DNA of 64,000 bases from RPQJ01 sp963793675 (GCA_963793675.1 CAWCBA010000010.1:558001-622000); one strand, 5' to 3'. Shown: positions 35,937-44,986, counted from the first letter of the stretch. Notes: generated from the sequence alone by a model not told the origin. A program made the numbers and translations.

Positions 35937-38093
35937 ATGACCGCCCGCATCGAAAAATTCGGCCTGAAAGTCGCGCGGCCGCTCCACGACATGATCGAGA
36001 ACGAAGCGCTGCCGCTGACAGGCGTCGCCTCCGACACGTTCTGGCAGGGCCTCTCCGACCTCGTGCATGGCTTCGGTCCGAAAAACCGGGCACTGCTCGC
36101 CAGGCGTGACGACCTGCAGGCGCAGATCGATGCCTGGCACCGTGTGCATCGCGGCCAGCCCATCGATGCGGTGGCCTACAAGGACTTCCTCGTCGAGATC
36201 GGCTACCTGGTCCCCGAAGGCCCCGATTTCCAGATCGATACGACCAACGTCGATCCCGAGATCGCCAGCATGCCGGGGCCGCAGCTGGTCGTGCCGGTGA
36301 TGAATGCGCGCTACGCGCTGAATGCTGCGAACGCGCGCTGGGGCAGCCTCTACGACGCGCTCTACGGCACCGACGCGATGGGCGACCGGCCGCCGGCCGG
36401 TGGGTACAGTGCGGAGCGTGGCGCGCGGGTGATCGCGTGGGCGCGGAAGTTCCTGGACTCCGTGGCGCCGCTCGCTGCAGGCAGCCATGCCGACGCGACC
36501 TGCTATCGAGTCGTCGGCGGACAGCTGCAGGTCGAGACGACGCAGGGCGCCACGGCCCTGGCAGATCCATCCCTGTTCGCCGGCCATGCGGGAGATGCCG
36601 CCGCACCCCGCGCCATCCTGCTGCGGCAGCACAGCCTGCACGTCGAGATTCATGTCGACCGCACGAACCGCGTCGGCAAGACCGACGTCGCGGGTGTGGC
36701 CGACGTGTACCTCGAAGCGGCGATCACGACGATCATGGACTGCGAGGATTCCGTCGCGGCCGTCGACGCCGAGGACAAGGCGCACGCGTACCGCAACTGG
36801 CTCGGCCTGATGCGTGGCGACCTCGTGGAAAGGGTGGAAAAGGACGGTCAGTCGTTCGGTCGCGTCATGAACCCGGACCGCCATTACGTGGCGCCGGACG
36901 GCAAGCCGCTGGCGCTCAAGGGTCGCTCGCTGATGCTGGTCCGCAACGTCGGGCACCTCATGACCAACCCGGCCGTGCTCGATCGCGACGGCAACGAGGC
37001 CTACGAAGGCCTGCTCGACGCCATGTGCACGGTGCTCATCGCCATGGTCGACCTGCGCAAGACCGGCGGCGTGCGCAACTCGACGCACGGCTCGGTCTAC
37101 ATCGTGAAGCCGAAGATGCATGGACCCGAGGAGGTTGCGTTCGCCGACGCGATCTTCACGCACGTCGAGCAGGTGCTTGGCCTGCCGCGCTACACCGTGA
37201 AGCTCGGCATCATGGACGAGGAACGCCGCACGACGGTCAACCTGAAGGAGTGCATTCGCGCGGCCCGGTCCCGCGTGGCATTCATCAACACCGGCTTCCT
37301 CGATCGCACCGGGGATGAAATCCACACCTCGATGGAAGCCGGCGCGATGGTGCGCAAGGCCGACATGAAGACGCAGGCCTGGATCACGTCGTACGAATTG
37401 TCGAACGTCGAGATCGGCCTGGCGTGCGGCTTGCCGGGCAAGGCGCAGGTCGGCAAGGGCATGTGGGCCATGCCGGACCTGATGCACGACATGCTCACGC
37501 AAAAGATCGCTCACCTGCAGGCCGGCGCAACCTGTGCCTGGGTGCCGAGTCCGACGGCGGCGACGCTGCATGCCACGCACTATCACGCGTACGACGTGAA
37601 GGCGCGGCAAGCGGAACTGGCCAAGGCCGGGCGTGCGGATCGACTGGCGGGCATCCTCACGATCCCGCTCGCGTACGGCACCAACTGGTCGGCGGCCGAG
37701 ATCAACGCCGAGATCGAGAACAACGCGCAGGGCATCCTCGGCTACGTGGTGCGCTGGATCGACCAGGGCGTCGGCTGCTCGAAGGTGCCGGACATCAACA
37801 ACGTCGGCCTGATGGAAGACCGCGCGACCTGCCGCATCTCGTCGCAGCACATCGCCAACTGGCTGCATCACGGCGTCGTGTCGCGCGAGCAGGTGATGGA
37901 TGTGATGAAGCGCATGGCCGCGGTGGTCGACCAGCAGAACGCGGGCGATCCGCTCTACCGTCCGATGGCGCCGGGCTACGACGGCGAGGCGTTCCAGGCG
38001 GCGTGCGACCTGGTGTTCCTCGGCACGAAGCAGCCGTCGGGGTACACCGAGCCGTTGCTGCACGCGCATCGGCTCGTGGTGAAGAAACGCTGA
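35937..38093 (+). CDS. glcB: Malate synthase G
   Basis: GlcB condenses glyoxylate and acetyl-CoA to malate. The 718-residue length and sequence match the G isoform. Recognisable are TTIMDCEDSVAAVDAEDK (the Asp/Glu metal ligands), GVRNSTHGSVYIVKPKMHG, GIMDEERRTTVNLKECI and the late CAWVPSPTAATLHATHYH. The ATG at 35937 has GGGAG at 35924-35928. No isocitrate lyase gene is in the window, so it may serve glyoxylate made elsewhere or by another route. Convergent with the crotonase gene. Confidence 0.96.
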   Translation: MTARIEKFGLKVARPLHDMIENEALPLTGVASDTFWQGLSDLVHGFGPKNRALLARRDDLQAQIDAWHRVHRGQPIDAVAYKDFLVEIGYLVPEGPDFQIDTTNVDPEIASMPGPQLVVPVMNARYALNAANARWGSLYDALYGTDAMGDRPPAGGYSAERGARVIAWARKFLDSVAPLAAGSHADATCYRVVGGQLQVETTQGATALADPSLFAGHAGDAAAPRAILLRQHSLHVEIHVDRTNRVGKTDVAGVADVYLEAAITTIMDCEDSVAAVDAEDKAHAYRNWLGLMRGDLVERVEKDGQSFGRVMNPDRHYVAPDGKPLALKGRSLMLVRNVGHLMTNPAVLDRDGNEAYEGLLDAMCTVLIAMVDLRKTGGVRNSTHGSVYIVKPKMHGPEEVAFADAIFTHVEQVLGLPRYTVKLGIMDEERRTTVNLKECIRAARSRVAFINTGFLDRTGDEIHTSMEAGAMVRKADMKTQAWITSYELSNVEIGLACGLPGKAQVGKGMWAMPDLMHDMLTQKIAHLQAGATCAWVPSPTAATLHATHYHAYDVKARQAELAKAGRADRLAGILTIPLAYGTNWSAAEINAEIENNAQGILGYVVRWIDQGVGCSKVPDINNVGLMEDRATCRISSQHIANWLHHGVVSREQVMDVMKRMAAVVDQQNAGDPLYRPMAPGYDGEAFQAACDLVFLGTKQPSGYTEPLLHAHRLVVKKR

Positions 38094-38100
38094 TCCCGCA

Positions 38101-38171
38101 CCGAAATAGGGGACGCTCACCTATTCTCGTCCCGCACCAATGGACGCCCCGATCGCGCACACCTATTTCGG
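38101..38171. repeat. Inverted repeat and dispersed 17-mer between glcB and crotonase gene
   Basis: CCGAAATAGG (38101-38110) and its exact complement CCTATTTCGG (38162-38171) enclose a 51-base loop. The loop region contains GGGGACGCTCACCTATT (38109-38125), identical in reverse to 21663-21679, and two copies of CCCGCACC. It lies between convergent genes and may end both transcripts. Confidence 0.65.
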
Positions 38172-38178
38172 CGACGAA

Positions 38179-39063
38179 TCAGCGCTGCATCCACTCCGCC
38201 ACGAAATCCGGCAGGTCGGTCGACACCTTCGATGTGAATTGCGGCGCGCGCTTCTCGCGGAACGCGCGCACGCCTTCCGCGCCGTCGTGCTGGCTCAGGT
38301 GCCACATCGCGAGCGAATCGACGCGGTGCGCCTCGATCGGGTGCGGCTGTGCGGCATTGCGATAAATCAGCTGTCGCGCCAGCGCGACCGCGACCGGTGA
38401 GCGACTGTCGATGAACTTGTGGGCAAGCCGGCGCGCTTCATCCAGCAACTGGTCAGCCGGCACCACGGCCTTGAGCAGGCCCGCGCGCACGCCTTCGGCC
38501 GCGTCGAAGGGGTCAGCTGAGTAGACCCATTCCAGCGCCTGGGAGATGCCGACGAGTCGCGGCAGGAACCAGCTCGAGCACGCCTCCGGCACGATGCCGA
38601 GCCGACCGAACACGAAGCCGATCTTCGCGCCGTCGGCGGCGAGCCGGATGTCCATGGGCAACGTCATGGTCGCGCCGATGCCGACTGCAGCGCCGTTGAT
38701 GGCGCCGATCACCGGCTTCATGCAGTCGTAAATCGCGAGTACGACACGGCCGCCGGTGTCGCGGACACCGCGCAGGATCGCGGGATCGTCCAGCCTGTCG
38801 TGCATGTCCGCGAGCGTCGGATGCTGCGTCTGGTCGAGACCGAACACGTTGCCGGTCGCCGCCAGATCCATTCCGGCGCAGAACGCCCGGCCCGCGCCGG
38901 TGACCACGACCGCACCGACGTCGTCGTCCGTGCTGGCGCGCCTGAATGCGTGTTCGAGTTCGTCCGCCATGGTGACGGTGAAGGCGTTCAGCCGCTCCGG
39001 ACGGTTCAGCGTCAGCGTCAGGACGCGGCTTGCGACCGAGTAGTCGAGCGTCGTGTAAGTCAT
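38179..39063 (-). CDS. Enoyl-CoA hydratase/isomerase family protein (crotonase)
   Basis: The 294-residue crotonase has the oxyanion-hole segments AGRAFCAGMDLAA and GAAVGIGATMTLPMDIRLAA. It also has GIVPEACSSWFLPRLVG, with the Glu found in hydratases at the position of the catalytic acid. The family covers hydratases, isomerases and dehydrogenation partners. The exact reaction is not certain. The ATG at 39063 was chosen because the upstream extension (rich in Arg) is not typical. It is on the opposite strand to glcB. Confidence 0.85.
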   Translation of the reverse strand: MTYTTLDYSVASRVLTLTLNRPERLNAFTVTMADELEHAFRRASTDDDVGAVVVTGAGRAFCAGMDLAATGNVFGLDQTQHPTLADMHDRLDDPAILRGVRDTGGRVVLAIYDCMKPVIGAINGAAVGIGATMTLPMDIRLAADGAKIGFVFGRLGIVPEACSSWFLPRLVGISQALEWVYSADPFDAAEGVRAGLLKAVVPADQLLDEARRLAHKFIDSRSPVAVALARQLIYRNAAQPHPIEAHRVDSLAMWHLSQHDGAEGVRAFREKRAPQFTSKVSTDLPDFVAEWMQR

Positions 39064-39184
39064 GGTGATGGCGCGTGTCAGCCCGGGTCGGGCGCGCCAT
39101 TGTAGTCGGCGCAAACGCCGGGTTACGCCACCGAAAAACCAACGGCAACAGGTAGTTGAGGCGACGGAGTGCTAAAGTAAGGCG

Positions 39185-39242
39185 GAAAACAGGGGCCATG
39201 CTCCTGCTTTCAGCGCGAAACAGGGGAATGTCCCCTGTTTCG
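39185..39242. repeat. Tandem REP-like hairpins 3' of tRNA-Leu
   Basis: Two adjacent 27-base hairpins each have a 12-bp stem and a 3-base loop. The one at 39216-39242 is perfect, with loop ATG. The one at 39185-39211 has one mismatch and one G-U pair, with loop CAT. Both share GAAACAGGGG/CCCCTGTTTC-type arms. They lie just past the tRNA-Leu 3' end (minus strand) and may also end its transcript. Confidence 0.75.
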
Positions 39243-39245
39243 GAG

Positions 39246-39330
<85 letters not shown>

Positions 39331-39374
39331 TTAGGTCGCGGCAGGGCCCCGGGGGCCGTGCTGGAAGGTGGCGC

Positions 39375-39403
39375 AATTTACTGGCGGCCCCCCGGACTGT
39401 CAA
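39375..39403 (-). promoter_or_regulatory. Strong sigma-70 promoter for tRNA-Leu
   Basis: On the minus strand TTGACA (39403 to 39398) is followed, after exactly 17 bases, by TAAATT (39380 to 39375). The start site would be near 39368, about 38 bases before the tRNA. This is the best -35/-10 pair I found in the window. Confidence 0.75.
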
Positions 39404-39414
39404 TGTAAGGAACA

Positions 39415-41673
39415 ATGCGAAGAGATAGAAACAGGCGCGGTTCGGCCAAGGCCCCGCGCGACAACGTGACGCAACCGCGCAGCCGTGCTGCCGCGCGCGC
39501 GCCCCAATCCCCTGAATCGGCGGTCATCAACGCCCTGCGCAAGGCGGCCCGGCCGCTGCGTCTCGATGAAGTCACGGCGGAGTTCGGTCCGTCAGGCGCG
39601 CTGCAGGCCGAGCAGGACCTCGCGCAACTGGTGAAACGCGGCGAGGTGATGCTCAATCGGCGCGGCCAGTATTGCCTGCGCGAACAGATTGCGGGCCTGG
39701 TGGTGGGCACCGTGCAGGGCGCGCGTAATGGCGACGGCCAGCTGCTGCCCGACGACGGCTCCGGCGCCATTTACCTGCCCGCGGCGCAGGTGCGCGAAGT
39801 CATGCACGGTGATCGACTCGCCGTGCGCATCGAGGCGACGCGCTTCCGTGGCAAGGCGCAGGGCACGATCGTCGAAGTGCTCGAGCGCCGCACGAAGGAA
39901 GTCGTGGGCCGCCTGCACATCGAATCGGGCGTGGCGTACCTGACACCTGACAACCCGCGCATCCCGCATCGCGTGCTCGTGCCGAGCCAGCAGCTCGGCG
40001 CGGCCGTGGACGGCCAGATCGTGATGGTCGAGCTGACCCACCAGCCGTCGCGCACGTCAGGTCCGGTCGGTCGCGTTTCCCGGATCCTCGGCGACCACGG
40101 TGCGCCCGGCATGGAAACCGAGATCGCCATCCACTCGCACAACCTGCCATGCGATTTCCCTGCGACCGTCGTGGCCGAAGCCGAGGCTTTCGGCGCCCGC
40201 ATCCCGCAGGACGCGATTGCCGGCCGTGAAGACCTGCGCGACATGGAACTCGTCACGATCGACGGCGAGGACGCGCGGGATTTCGACGATGCCGTCTGGT
40301 GCGAGCGCAAGAGCGGCGGCTGGCGCGTGATCGTGGCGATCGCAGACGTCGCGCACTACGTGCGCCCTGGCAGCCCGCTCGACGTCGAAGCGCGCGAGCG
40401 TGGCACGTCGGTGTATTTCCCGAACCGTGTCCTGCCGATGCTGCCCGAAGCGCTGTCGAACGGGCTGTGCTCGCTCAAGCCCGACGAAGACCGGCTGTGC
40501 CTCTGCTGCGAACTGCGCGTCGGCGAAGACGGCCGCATCACGCGCTCGCGCTTCTTCGAGGGCGTGATGCGCTCCGCGGCACGACTCACCTACCGCGACG
40601 TGGGCGAGTTCCTCGACAAGCCGTCGGCGAAGCACGCGCCGAAGCTCGAGCGCATGCGCGAGAGGCTGCTGGCATTGCACGGCGTGTACAAGTCGTTCAT
40701 CCGCGCGCGGTCGGGGCGCGGCGCGCTCGAGCTCGACACGCCCGAGCTCAAGCTCAAGTTCGACGAGCAGGGCAAGGTCGCGGCGCTGGTCGAATACCCG
40801 CGCAACGACGCGCACCGCCTGATCGAGGAATGCATGATCGCGGCGAACGTTGCGGCCGCGCGGTTCCTCGATCGTTACAAGGTGCCGACGCTCTATCGCG
40901 TGCACGGCTTGCCTGAGCTCGACCGGCTCGAAACCCTGCGCACGTTCCTGCGCGAGTTCGGGCTCTGGCTGCCGGCCCCCGATGAGGTCACGCCCGACCA
41001 CCTGCGCGACCTGCTGCGGAAGATCGGCGACCGGCCCGACGCCGGGCTCATCTCGACTGCGGTGATCCGCACGATGCCGCAGGCGGTGTACCAGCCCGGC
41101 AACATCGGTCACTTCGGTCTCGCGCTCGAGCACTACGCGCACTTCACGTCGCCGATCCGGCGCTACCCGGACCTGGTGGTCCATCGCGGCATCCGCCAGG
41201 TGTTGCGCGAAGGAGATCCGCGGGAACTCATCGAGTGGCACGGCCAGTTCCCCGTGCTGGGCCAGGATTGCTCGTTCCGCGAGCGTCGCGCCGACGAGGC
41301 CACCCGCAGCGCCGTGGCCTGGCTCAAGTGTTTCTACATGCAGGACCGCATCGGCGAGGAATTCGACGGCATCGTCTCGGGCGTCGTCGACTTCGGCCTG
41401 TTCGTGCAACTCGACGGCCTGCAGGTCGACGGGTTGCTGCACGTCTCCTCCCTGGGCGCGGATTACTTCGGTCGCGACAGTTCGGGCTTCCGCATGATTG
41501 GCCGCAGCTCGGGCAAGATCTTCAAGCTGGGTGACCGCCTGCGCGTGCGCGTGACGAACGTCTCGCTCGATGATCGACGCGTGGACTTCGAGCTCGCCGG
41601 TGAGATGGAGACGCCGCGCCGGCCGACGGCAGGGCGCTTCCAGCGCCAGGGCGGCGGCCGGAGACGTCGCTGA
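39415..41673 (+). CDS. rnr: Ribonuclease R
   Basis: RNase R is a 3'-5' exoribonuclease able to degrade structured RNA. The 752-residue protein has an N-terminal winged-helix-like part, cold-shock domains, the RNB catalytic core (TIDGEDARDFDDAVW with the metal-binding Asp residues, then ALSNGLCSLKPDEDRLC), and HYAHFTSPIRRYPDL. A C-terminal S1 domain follows (GEEFDGIVSGVVDFGLFVQL). Its basic tail is shorter than in E. coli. The stop overlaps the start of rlmB by one base, as in E. coli's rnr-rlmB order. Confidence 0.96.
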   Translation: MRRDRNRRGSAKAPRDNVTQPRSRAAARAPQSPESAVINALRKAARPLRLDEVTAEFGPSGALQAEQDLAQLVKRGEVMLNRRGQYCLREQIAGLVVGTVQGARNGDGQLLPDDGSGAIYLPAAQVREVMHGDRLAVRIEATRFRGKAQGTIVEVLERRTKEVVGRLHIESGVAYLTPDNPRIPHRVLVPSQQLGAAVDGQIVMVELTHQPSRTSGPVGRVSRILGDHGAPGMETEIAIHSHNLPCDFPATVVAEAEAFGARIPQDAIAGREDLRDMELVTIDGEDARDFDDAVWCERKSGGWRVIVAIADVAHYVRPGSPLDVEARERGTSVYFPNRVLPMLPEALSNGLCSLKPDEDRLCLCCELRVGEDGRITRSRFFEGVMRSAARLTYRDVGEFLDKPSAKHAPKLERMRERLLALHGVYKSFIRARSGRGALELDTPELKLKFDEQGKVAALVEYPRNDAHRLIEECMIAANVAAARFLDRYKVPTLYRVHGLPELDRLETLRTFLREFGLWLPAPDEVTPDHLRDLLRKIGDRPDAGLISTAVIRTMPQAVYQPGNIGHFGLALEHYAHFTSPIRRYPDLVVHRGIRQVLREGDPRELIEWHGQFPVLGQDCSFRERRADEATRSAVAWLKCFYMQDRIGEEFDGIVSGVVDFGLFVQLDGLQVDGLLHVSSLGADYFGRDSSGFRMIGRSSGKIFKLGDRLRVRVTNVSLDDRRVDFELAGEMETPRRPTAGRFQRQGGGRRRR

Positions 41674-42481
41674 TGCCGCGCCGGCACGATCCGCGTGACG
41701 CGCGCGGCTCATCGCGGGCGCGCGGCCGGCGGCCAGCGTCGCCTACGGCATCCACTCGGTGCGTGTCCTGCTGCAGCGCTCGCCGCAGCGCGTGCGACAG
41801 CTGTGGCTCTCGTCGTCGCGTGATTCCGCGTCGCGCCTGCAGGAATTGCGCGCGCTGGCCCAGCAGGCGGCGATCACCGTCGTCGACGCCGACGACTCGC
41901 AACTCGACAGGCTCGCCGACGGCGAGCGACACCAGGGTGTGATCGTCGAAATCGCGCCGCAGTCGGCCGATCCCGAAACGCAGCTCGAACAGGCGCTCGA
42001 GTCGCTCGCTGACACCCCCCCTTTGCTGCTCGTGCTCGACGGGGTCACCGACCCGCACAACCTGGGCGCGTGCCTGCGCAGCGCGGACGCCGCCGGGGTC
42101 GCGGCGGTGATCGTGCCGCGTGATCGGGCAGCCGGGCTGACGCCCGTCGTGCGCAAGGTGGCCGCGGGTGCCGCCGAAACCGTCCCGCTGGTGCAGGTCG
42201 TGAACCTGGCCCGCACCCTGCGTGAGCTCAAGGAACGGGGCGTCTGGCTGGTCGGCACGTCCGACGACGCTGCCCGCACGCTCTACGACCTCGACCTCAG
42301 CGGTCCCACGGCACTGGTCCTGGGATCCGAGGGGGAGGGCATGCGGCGCCTCACCCGCGAAGCCTGCGACGAGCTGGTGTCGATCCCGATGGCCGGCGCC
42401 GTCGAAAGCCTCAACGTGTCGGTGGCCGCCGGGGTCGCGCTGTTCGAGGCGGTGCGCCAGCGAAGGGGGCGAAAGGGGTAG
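41673..42481 (+). CDS. rlmB: 23S rRNA (guanosine-2251-2'-O)-methyltransferase (frameshifted near the N-terminus)
   Basis: RlmB is a SpoU/TrmH-class methyltransferase using SAM. The N-terminal RNA-binding part has YGIHSVRVLLQRSPQRV. The SPOUT motifs follow: VLDGVTDPHNLGACLRSAD (motif 1), ALVLGSEGEGMRRL (motif 2) and SLNVSVAAGVALFEAV (motif 3). The ATG at 41673 is in another frame from the core. One missing base between about 41707 and 41738 in a GC-rich stretch would join them, giving 269 residues. The C-terminal codons run into a GGAAGG-type repeat (RQRRGRKG). The catalytic domain itself is intact. Confidence 0.92.
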
Positions 42482-42655
42482 GAAGGGGTAGGAAGGGGTA
42501 GGAAGGGGTCAGGGATCCGTAGAAGCATCGGCGCATTCGGTCCGCCCCTTCCCTCCCGTCCTTCCCGTGCCTTCCCGTCCTTCCTGTCCTTCCTGTCCCT
42601 TCCTGCCCTTCCTGCCCTTCCTGCCCTTCCCCTTTCCGTTCCCCCCTTCCTCCGC
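42464..42655. repeat. GGAAGGGG tract and CCTTCC tract in the rlmB/rpsF gap
   Basis: The end of rlmB and the following bases (42464-42509) hold three copies of the 10-mer GTAGGAAGGG. Bases 42541-42655 hold about ten CTTCC(T/C)GTC-type units. These arms are purine- and pyrimidine-rich and could pair. The spacer (42510-42540) has no gene. Confidence 0.7.
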
Positions 42656-42661
42656 TACAAT
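42656..42661 (+). promoter_or_regulatory. Candidate -10 box for the rpsF operon
   Basis: TACAAT lies 108 bases before the rpsF ATG and directly follows the pyrimidine tract. The -35 (TTTCCG at 42633-42638, 17-base spacer) is weak. The long leader could hold S6/S18 feedback structure, but none was established. Confidence 0.45.
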
Positions 42662-42769
42662 GCGCGGCTCCGTGCAGCTCCTCCGGGATTGCGCGGTCGT
42701 TCCAACTCCTTGTCGCACCTGCTTTTTCTGGTACCAGGGCGACATCATTCCGCAAGGAGACTCAAGTCG

Positions 42770-43162
42770 ATGCGTCATTACGAAATCGTTTTCCTGGTCC
42801 ATCCGGATCAGAGCGAGCAGGTCCCGGCCATGGTCGAACGCTATCGCGGGATCATCACCGCGGCCGGCGGCGCGATCCACCGTTTCGAGGACTGGGGCCG
42901 CCGCCAGCTCGCATACCCGATCGCCAAGGTGCACAAGGCGCACTACGTCCTCATGAACGTCGAGTGCGACAAGGCCACGCTCGACGAACTGACGGGCAGT
43001 TTCCGCTTCAGCGACGCCGTCATCCGCAACATGGTCATTGCCATGCCGAGTGCGGTGACGGAACCGTCGCCGATGGCTCGCGCCGAGGAAGAAGGCGCGC
43101 CCCGCAGCGACGACGGCCCCATCGGTACCGGGGACAGCGAAGAGTCGGTCGGCGCGGGCTGA
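42770..43162 (+). CDS. rpsF: 30S ribosomal protein S6
   Basis: S6 binds 16S rRNA with S18. The 130-residue protein begins MRHYEIVFLVHPDQSEQV and contains RFEDWGRRQLAYPI, KAHYVLMNVEC and the C-terminal FRFSDAVIRNMV. Its tail is acidic and about 25 residues long. GGAG at 42757-42760 lies upstream of the ATG at 42770. First gene of the rpsF-rpsR-DUF2232-rplI group. Confidence 0.97.
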   Translation: MRHYEIVFLVHPDQSEQVPAMVERYRGIITAAGGAIHRFEDWGRRQLAYPIAKVHKAHYVLMNVECDKATLDELTGSFRFSDAVIRNMVIAMPSAVTEPSPMARAEEEGAPRSDDGPIGTGDSEESVGAG

Positions 43163-43227
43163 GCCCCGCCGCCTCTTCGTTGCGCGCTGCGCTGCACTGA
43201 CCAACACATAACACCGGGTGACATTAC

Positions 43228-43452
43228 ATGGCACGTTTTTTCCGTCGCCGTAAGTTCTGCAAATTCACGGCCGAAGGCGTCGAGCGGATCGATTACAAGG
43301 ATCTCGCCACGCTGAAGGGCTACATCACCGAGACGGGCAAGATCGTCCCGAGCCGCATCACCGGCACGCGGTCGAACTACCAGCGCCAGCTGTCGCTCGC
43401 GGTGAAGCGGGCCCGTTTCCTCGCGCTGCTCCCGTACACGGACCAGCACTGA
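43228..43452 (+). CDS. rpsR: 30S ribosomal protein S18
   Basis: The 74-residue protein has the S18 pattern: MARFFRRRKFCKFT, IDYKDLATLKGYITETGKI and RITGTRSNYQRQL. It ends AVKRARFLALLPYTDQH. Spacing of 65 bases from rpsF and conserved order support the call. It partners S6 on the platform of the 30S subunit. Confidence 0.98.
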   Translation: MARFFRRRKFCKFTAEGVERIDYKDLATLKGYITETGKIVPSRITGTRSNYQRQLSLAVKRARFLALLPYTDQH

Positions 43453-43513
43453 GCCGGCGTTTCGTGGGTGGTCCGGGCGTTCCCGCAGGCGGGCCGTCCC
43501 TGGAGCGCACACA

Positions 43514-44422
43514 ATGATGAACCGATCGCTGGCACAGTGGCTTGCCGGTAATCCGGTCGGGGCCGTCCTCGTGACGGGCCTGCTGGGTTTGCTGCCGCTG
43601 CTCGGCGTCGGTGTCGCGTTCTTCCTGCCGGGCGCCGTGCCTGCACTGATCGTGCTGGTGCGCGGCGAGCGGCAGGGAGCGATCGTCGCGGTCGGCGCAA
43701 GTTTGCTGCTGGCGGCGGCGATGCTGATGTTCGGGCGGCCGGTGCCGGTGGGCTTCATCTACTCTGCGTGGGTGCTGGGCCCGCCGCTGCTGCTCGCGAT
43801 CCTGCTGCGGCGCACCGACTCGCTGTCGCTGTGCCTGCAGGTCGTGACGCTGGTCGGCGCGGTGCTGCTGGTGGTATTGCATGTATCGTTCGGCGATCCG
43901 CAACAGTTCTGGGCTCCGTTCGTGCGCGATCTCGCGCAGGAAATGAAGACCCGCGGACTGCCGATGGACCTGGAGCAGGACGGGCTCGCGGACACGCTGG
44001 CCCGCACGCTCTGGGGCTGGGTTGCGGTGCTGACGATGACGCTGGCGATGTGCGCGTTGTTCCTGGCTCGCTGGTGGCAGTCGCTGCCGGAGCGGGCAGG
44101 GAGCTTCGGCGCCGAGTTCCGGCAGGTGCGGCTGGGGCGGGTGCTGGGAATCGCAGCGGCGCTGGTCATCGGCGCTTCGCTGTTCACGCAGCAGGCGCTG
44201 GTCGGTGACATCGGTCGGCTGTTCCTGGGCGCACTGGTGCTCGTGGGCCTCGCGGCCGCGCACCGGGCGGTGTCGCAGGGCAAGCTGGCCGTGGCGTGGT
44301 TGTGGGTCACGTACGTGCTGCTGGTGTTCGTCGCGCCGTTCGCGGTGATCGGGCTCGCAGCGTTGGGGTTCGTGGACAACTGGCTGCGCTCGCAGCCGCC
44401 TGCGCGCAGCGCGGCGACGTGA
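43514..44422 (+). CDS. DUF2232 family membrane protein
   Basis: The 302-residue protein is very hydrophobic with eight or so helices and short loops, starting MMNRSLAQWLAGNPVGAVL. DUF2232/YybS-like proteins occur between rpsR and rplI in several gammaproteobacteria and their function is unknown. The gene shares its direction and spacing with the ribosomal genes, so it is probably part of the operon. Confidence 0.75.
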   Translation: MMNRSLAQWLAGNPVGAVLVTGLLGLLPLLGVGVAFFLPGAVPALIVLVRGERQGAIVAVGASLLLAAAMLMFGRPVPVGFIYSAWVLGPPLLLAILLRRTDSLSLCLQVVTLVGAVLLVVLHVSFGDPQQFWAPFVRDLAQEMKTRGLPMDLEQDGLADTLARTLWGWVAVLTMTLAMCALFLARWWQSLPERAGSFGAEFRQVRLGRVLGIAAALVIGASLFTQQALVGDIGRLFLGALVLVGLAAAHRAVSQGKLAVAWLWVTYVLLVFVAPFAVIGLAALGFVDNWLRSQPPARSAAT

Positions 44423-44502
44423 GCGGGCCGGTGAATGAGTTGAGCCGATTGTTTGCGGACGTACAGTCAAATACTTGAGATCGATCGATCGAGGACATTA
44501 CG

Positions 44503-44952
44503 ATGGAAGTCATCCTGCTGCAGAAGGTTGCCAACCTCGGCAACATCGGCGACAAGGTCAAGGTGAAGCCTGGCTACGGCCGCAATTTCCTGCTGCCTTC
44601 GGGCAAGGCTGCGCTGGCCACCGCCGCCAACCTGAAGAAGTTCGAAGCGCGTCGCTCCGAGCTGGAAAAGCTCGCCGCCGACTCGCTCTCGAGCGCCCAG
44701 TCGCGCGCGAAGCAGCTCGAAGGCTTCAAGCTCACCCTGCAGGCGAAGGCCGGCACGGAAGGCAAGCTGTTCGGCTCGGTCGGCACGTCCGACATCGCCG
44801 AAGCGCTGACCAAGGGCGGCATCGTCATCGAGCGCGCGGAAGTGCGCCTGCCGGGCGGTCCGATCCGCCTGATCGGCGAGCACCACGTCAAGCTGCACCT
44901 GCACACCGACGTCGAGATCGACCTTCCGGTCGTGATCACCGCCGAAGACTGA
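44503..44952 (+). CDS. rplI: 50S ribosomal protein L9
   Basis: The 149-residue protein has the N-terminal rRNA-binding domain MEVILLQKVANLGNIGDK and VKPGYGRNFLLPSGKA, a long helical connector, and the C-terminal domain GKLFGSVGTSDIAEALTKGG. The ATG at 44503 is preceded by GAGGA at 44491-44495. It precedes dnaB as in many bacteria. Confidence 0.97.
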   Translation: MEVILLQKVANLGNIGDKVKVKPGYGRNFLLPSGKAALATAANLKKFEARRSELEKLAADSLSSAQSRAKQLEGFKLTLQAKAGTEGKLFGSVGTSDIAEALTKGGIVIERAEVRLPGGPIRLIGEHHVKLHLHTDVEIDLPVVITAED

Positions 44953-44986
44953 TCCTCCTCGCATCTGCGGGGAGCATCCGTCAGCG

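Noticed and set aside
34608..38120. A 1170-codon open frame on the minus strand
   Set aside because: It lies opposite two clear genes (acyl-CoA dehydrogenase and malate synthase G). Its His/Arg/Val-rich make-up is typical of antisense frames in GC-rich DNA.
39185..39242. CRISPR array beside tRNA-Leu
   Set aside because: There are just two similar palindromes with no regular spacers and no cas genes in the window.
43514..44422. Assigning a transport function to the DUF2232 protein
   Set aside because: Only hydrophobic helices and gene position are visible. No transporter motif supports a substrate.
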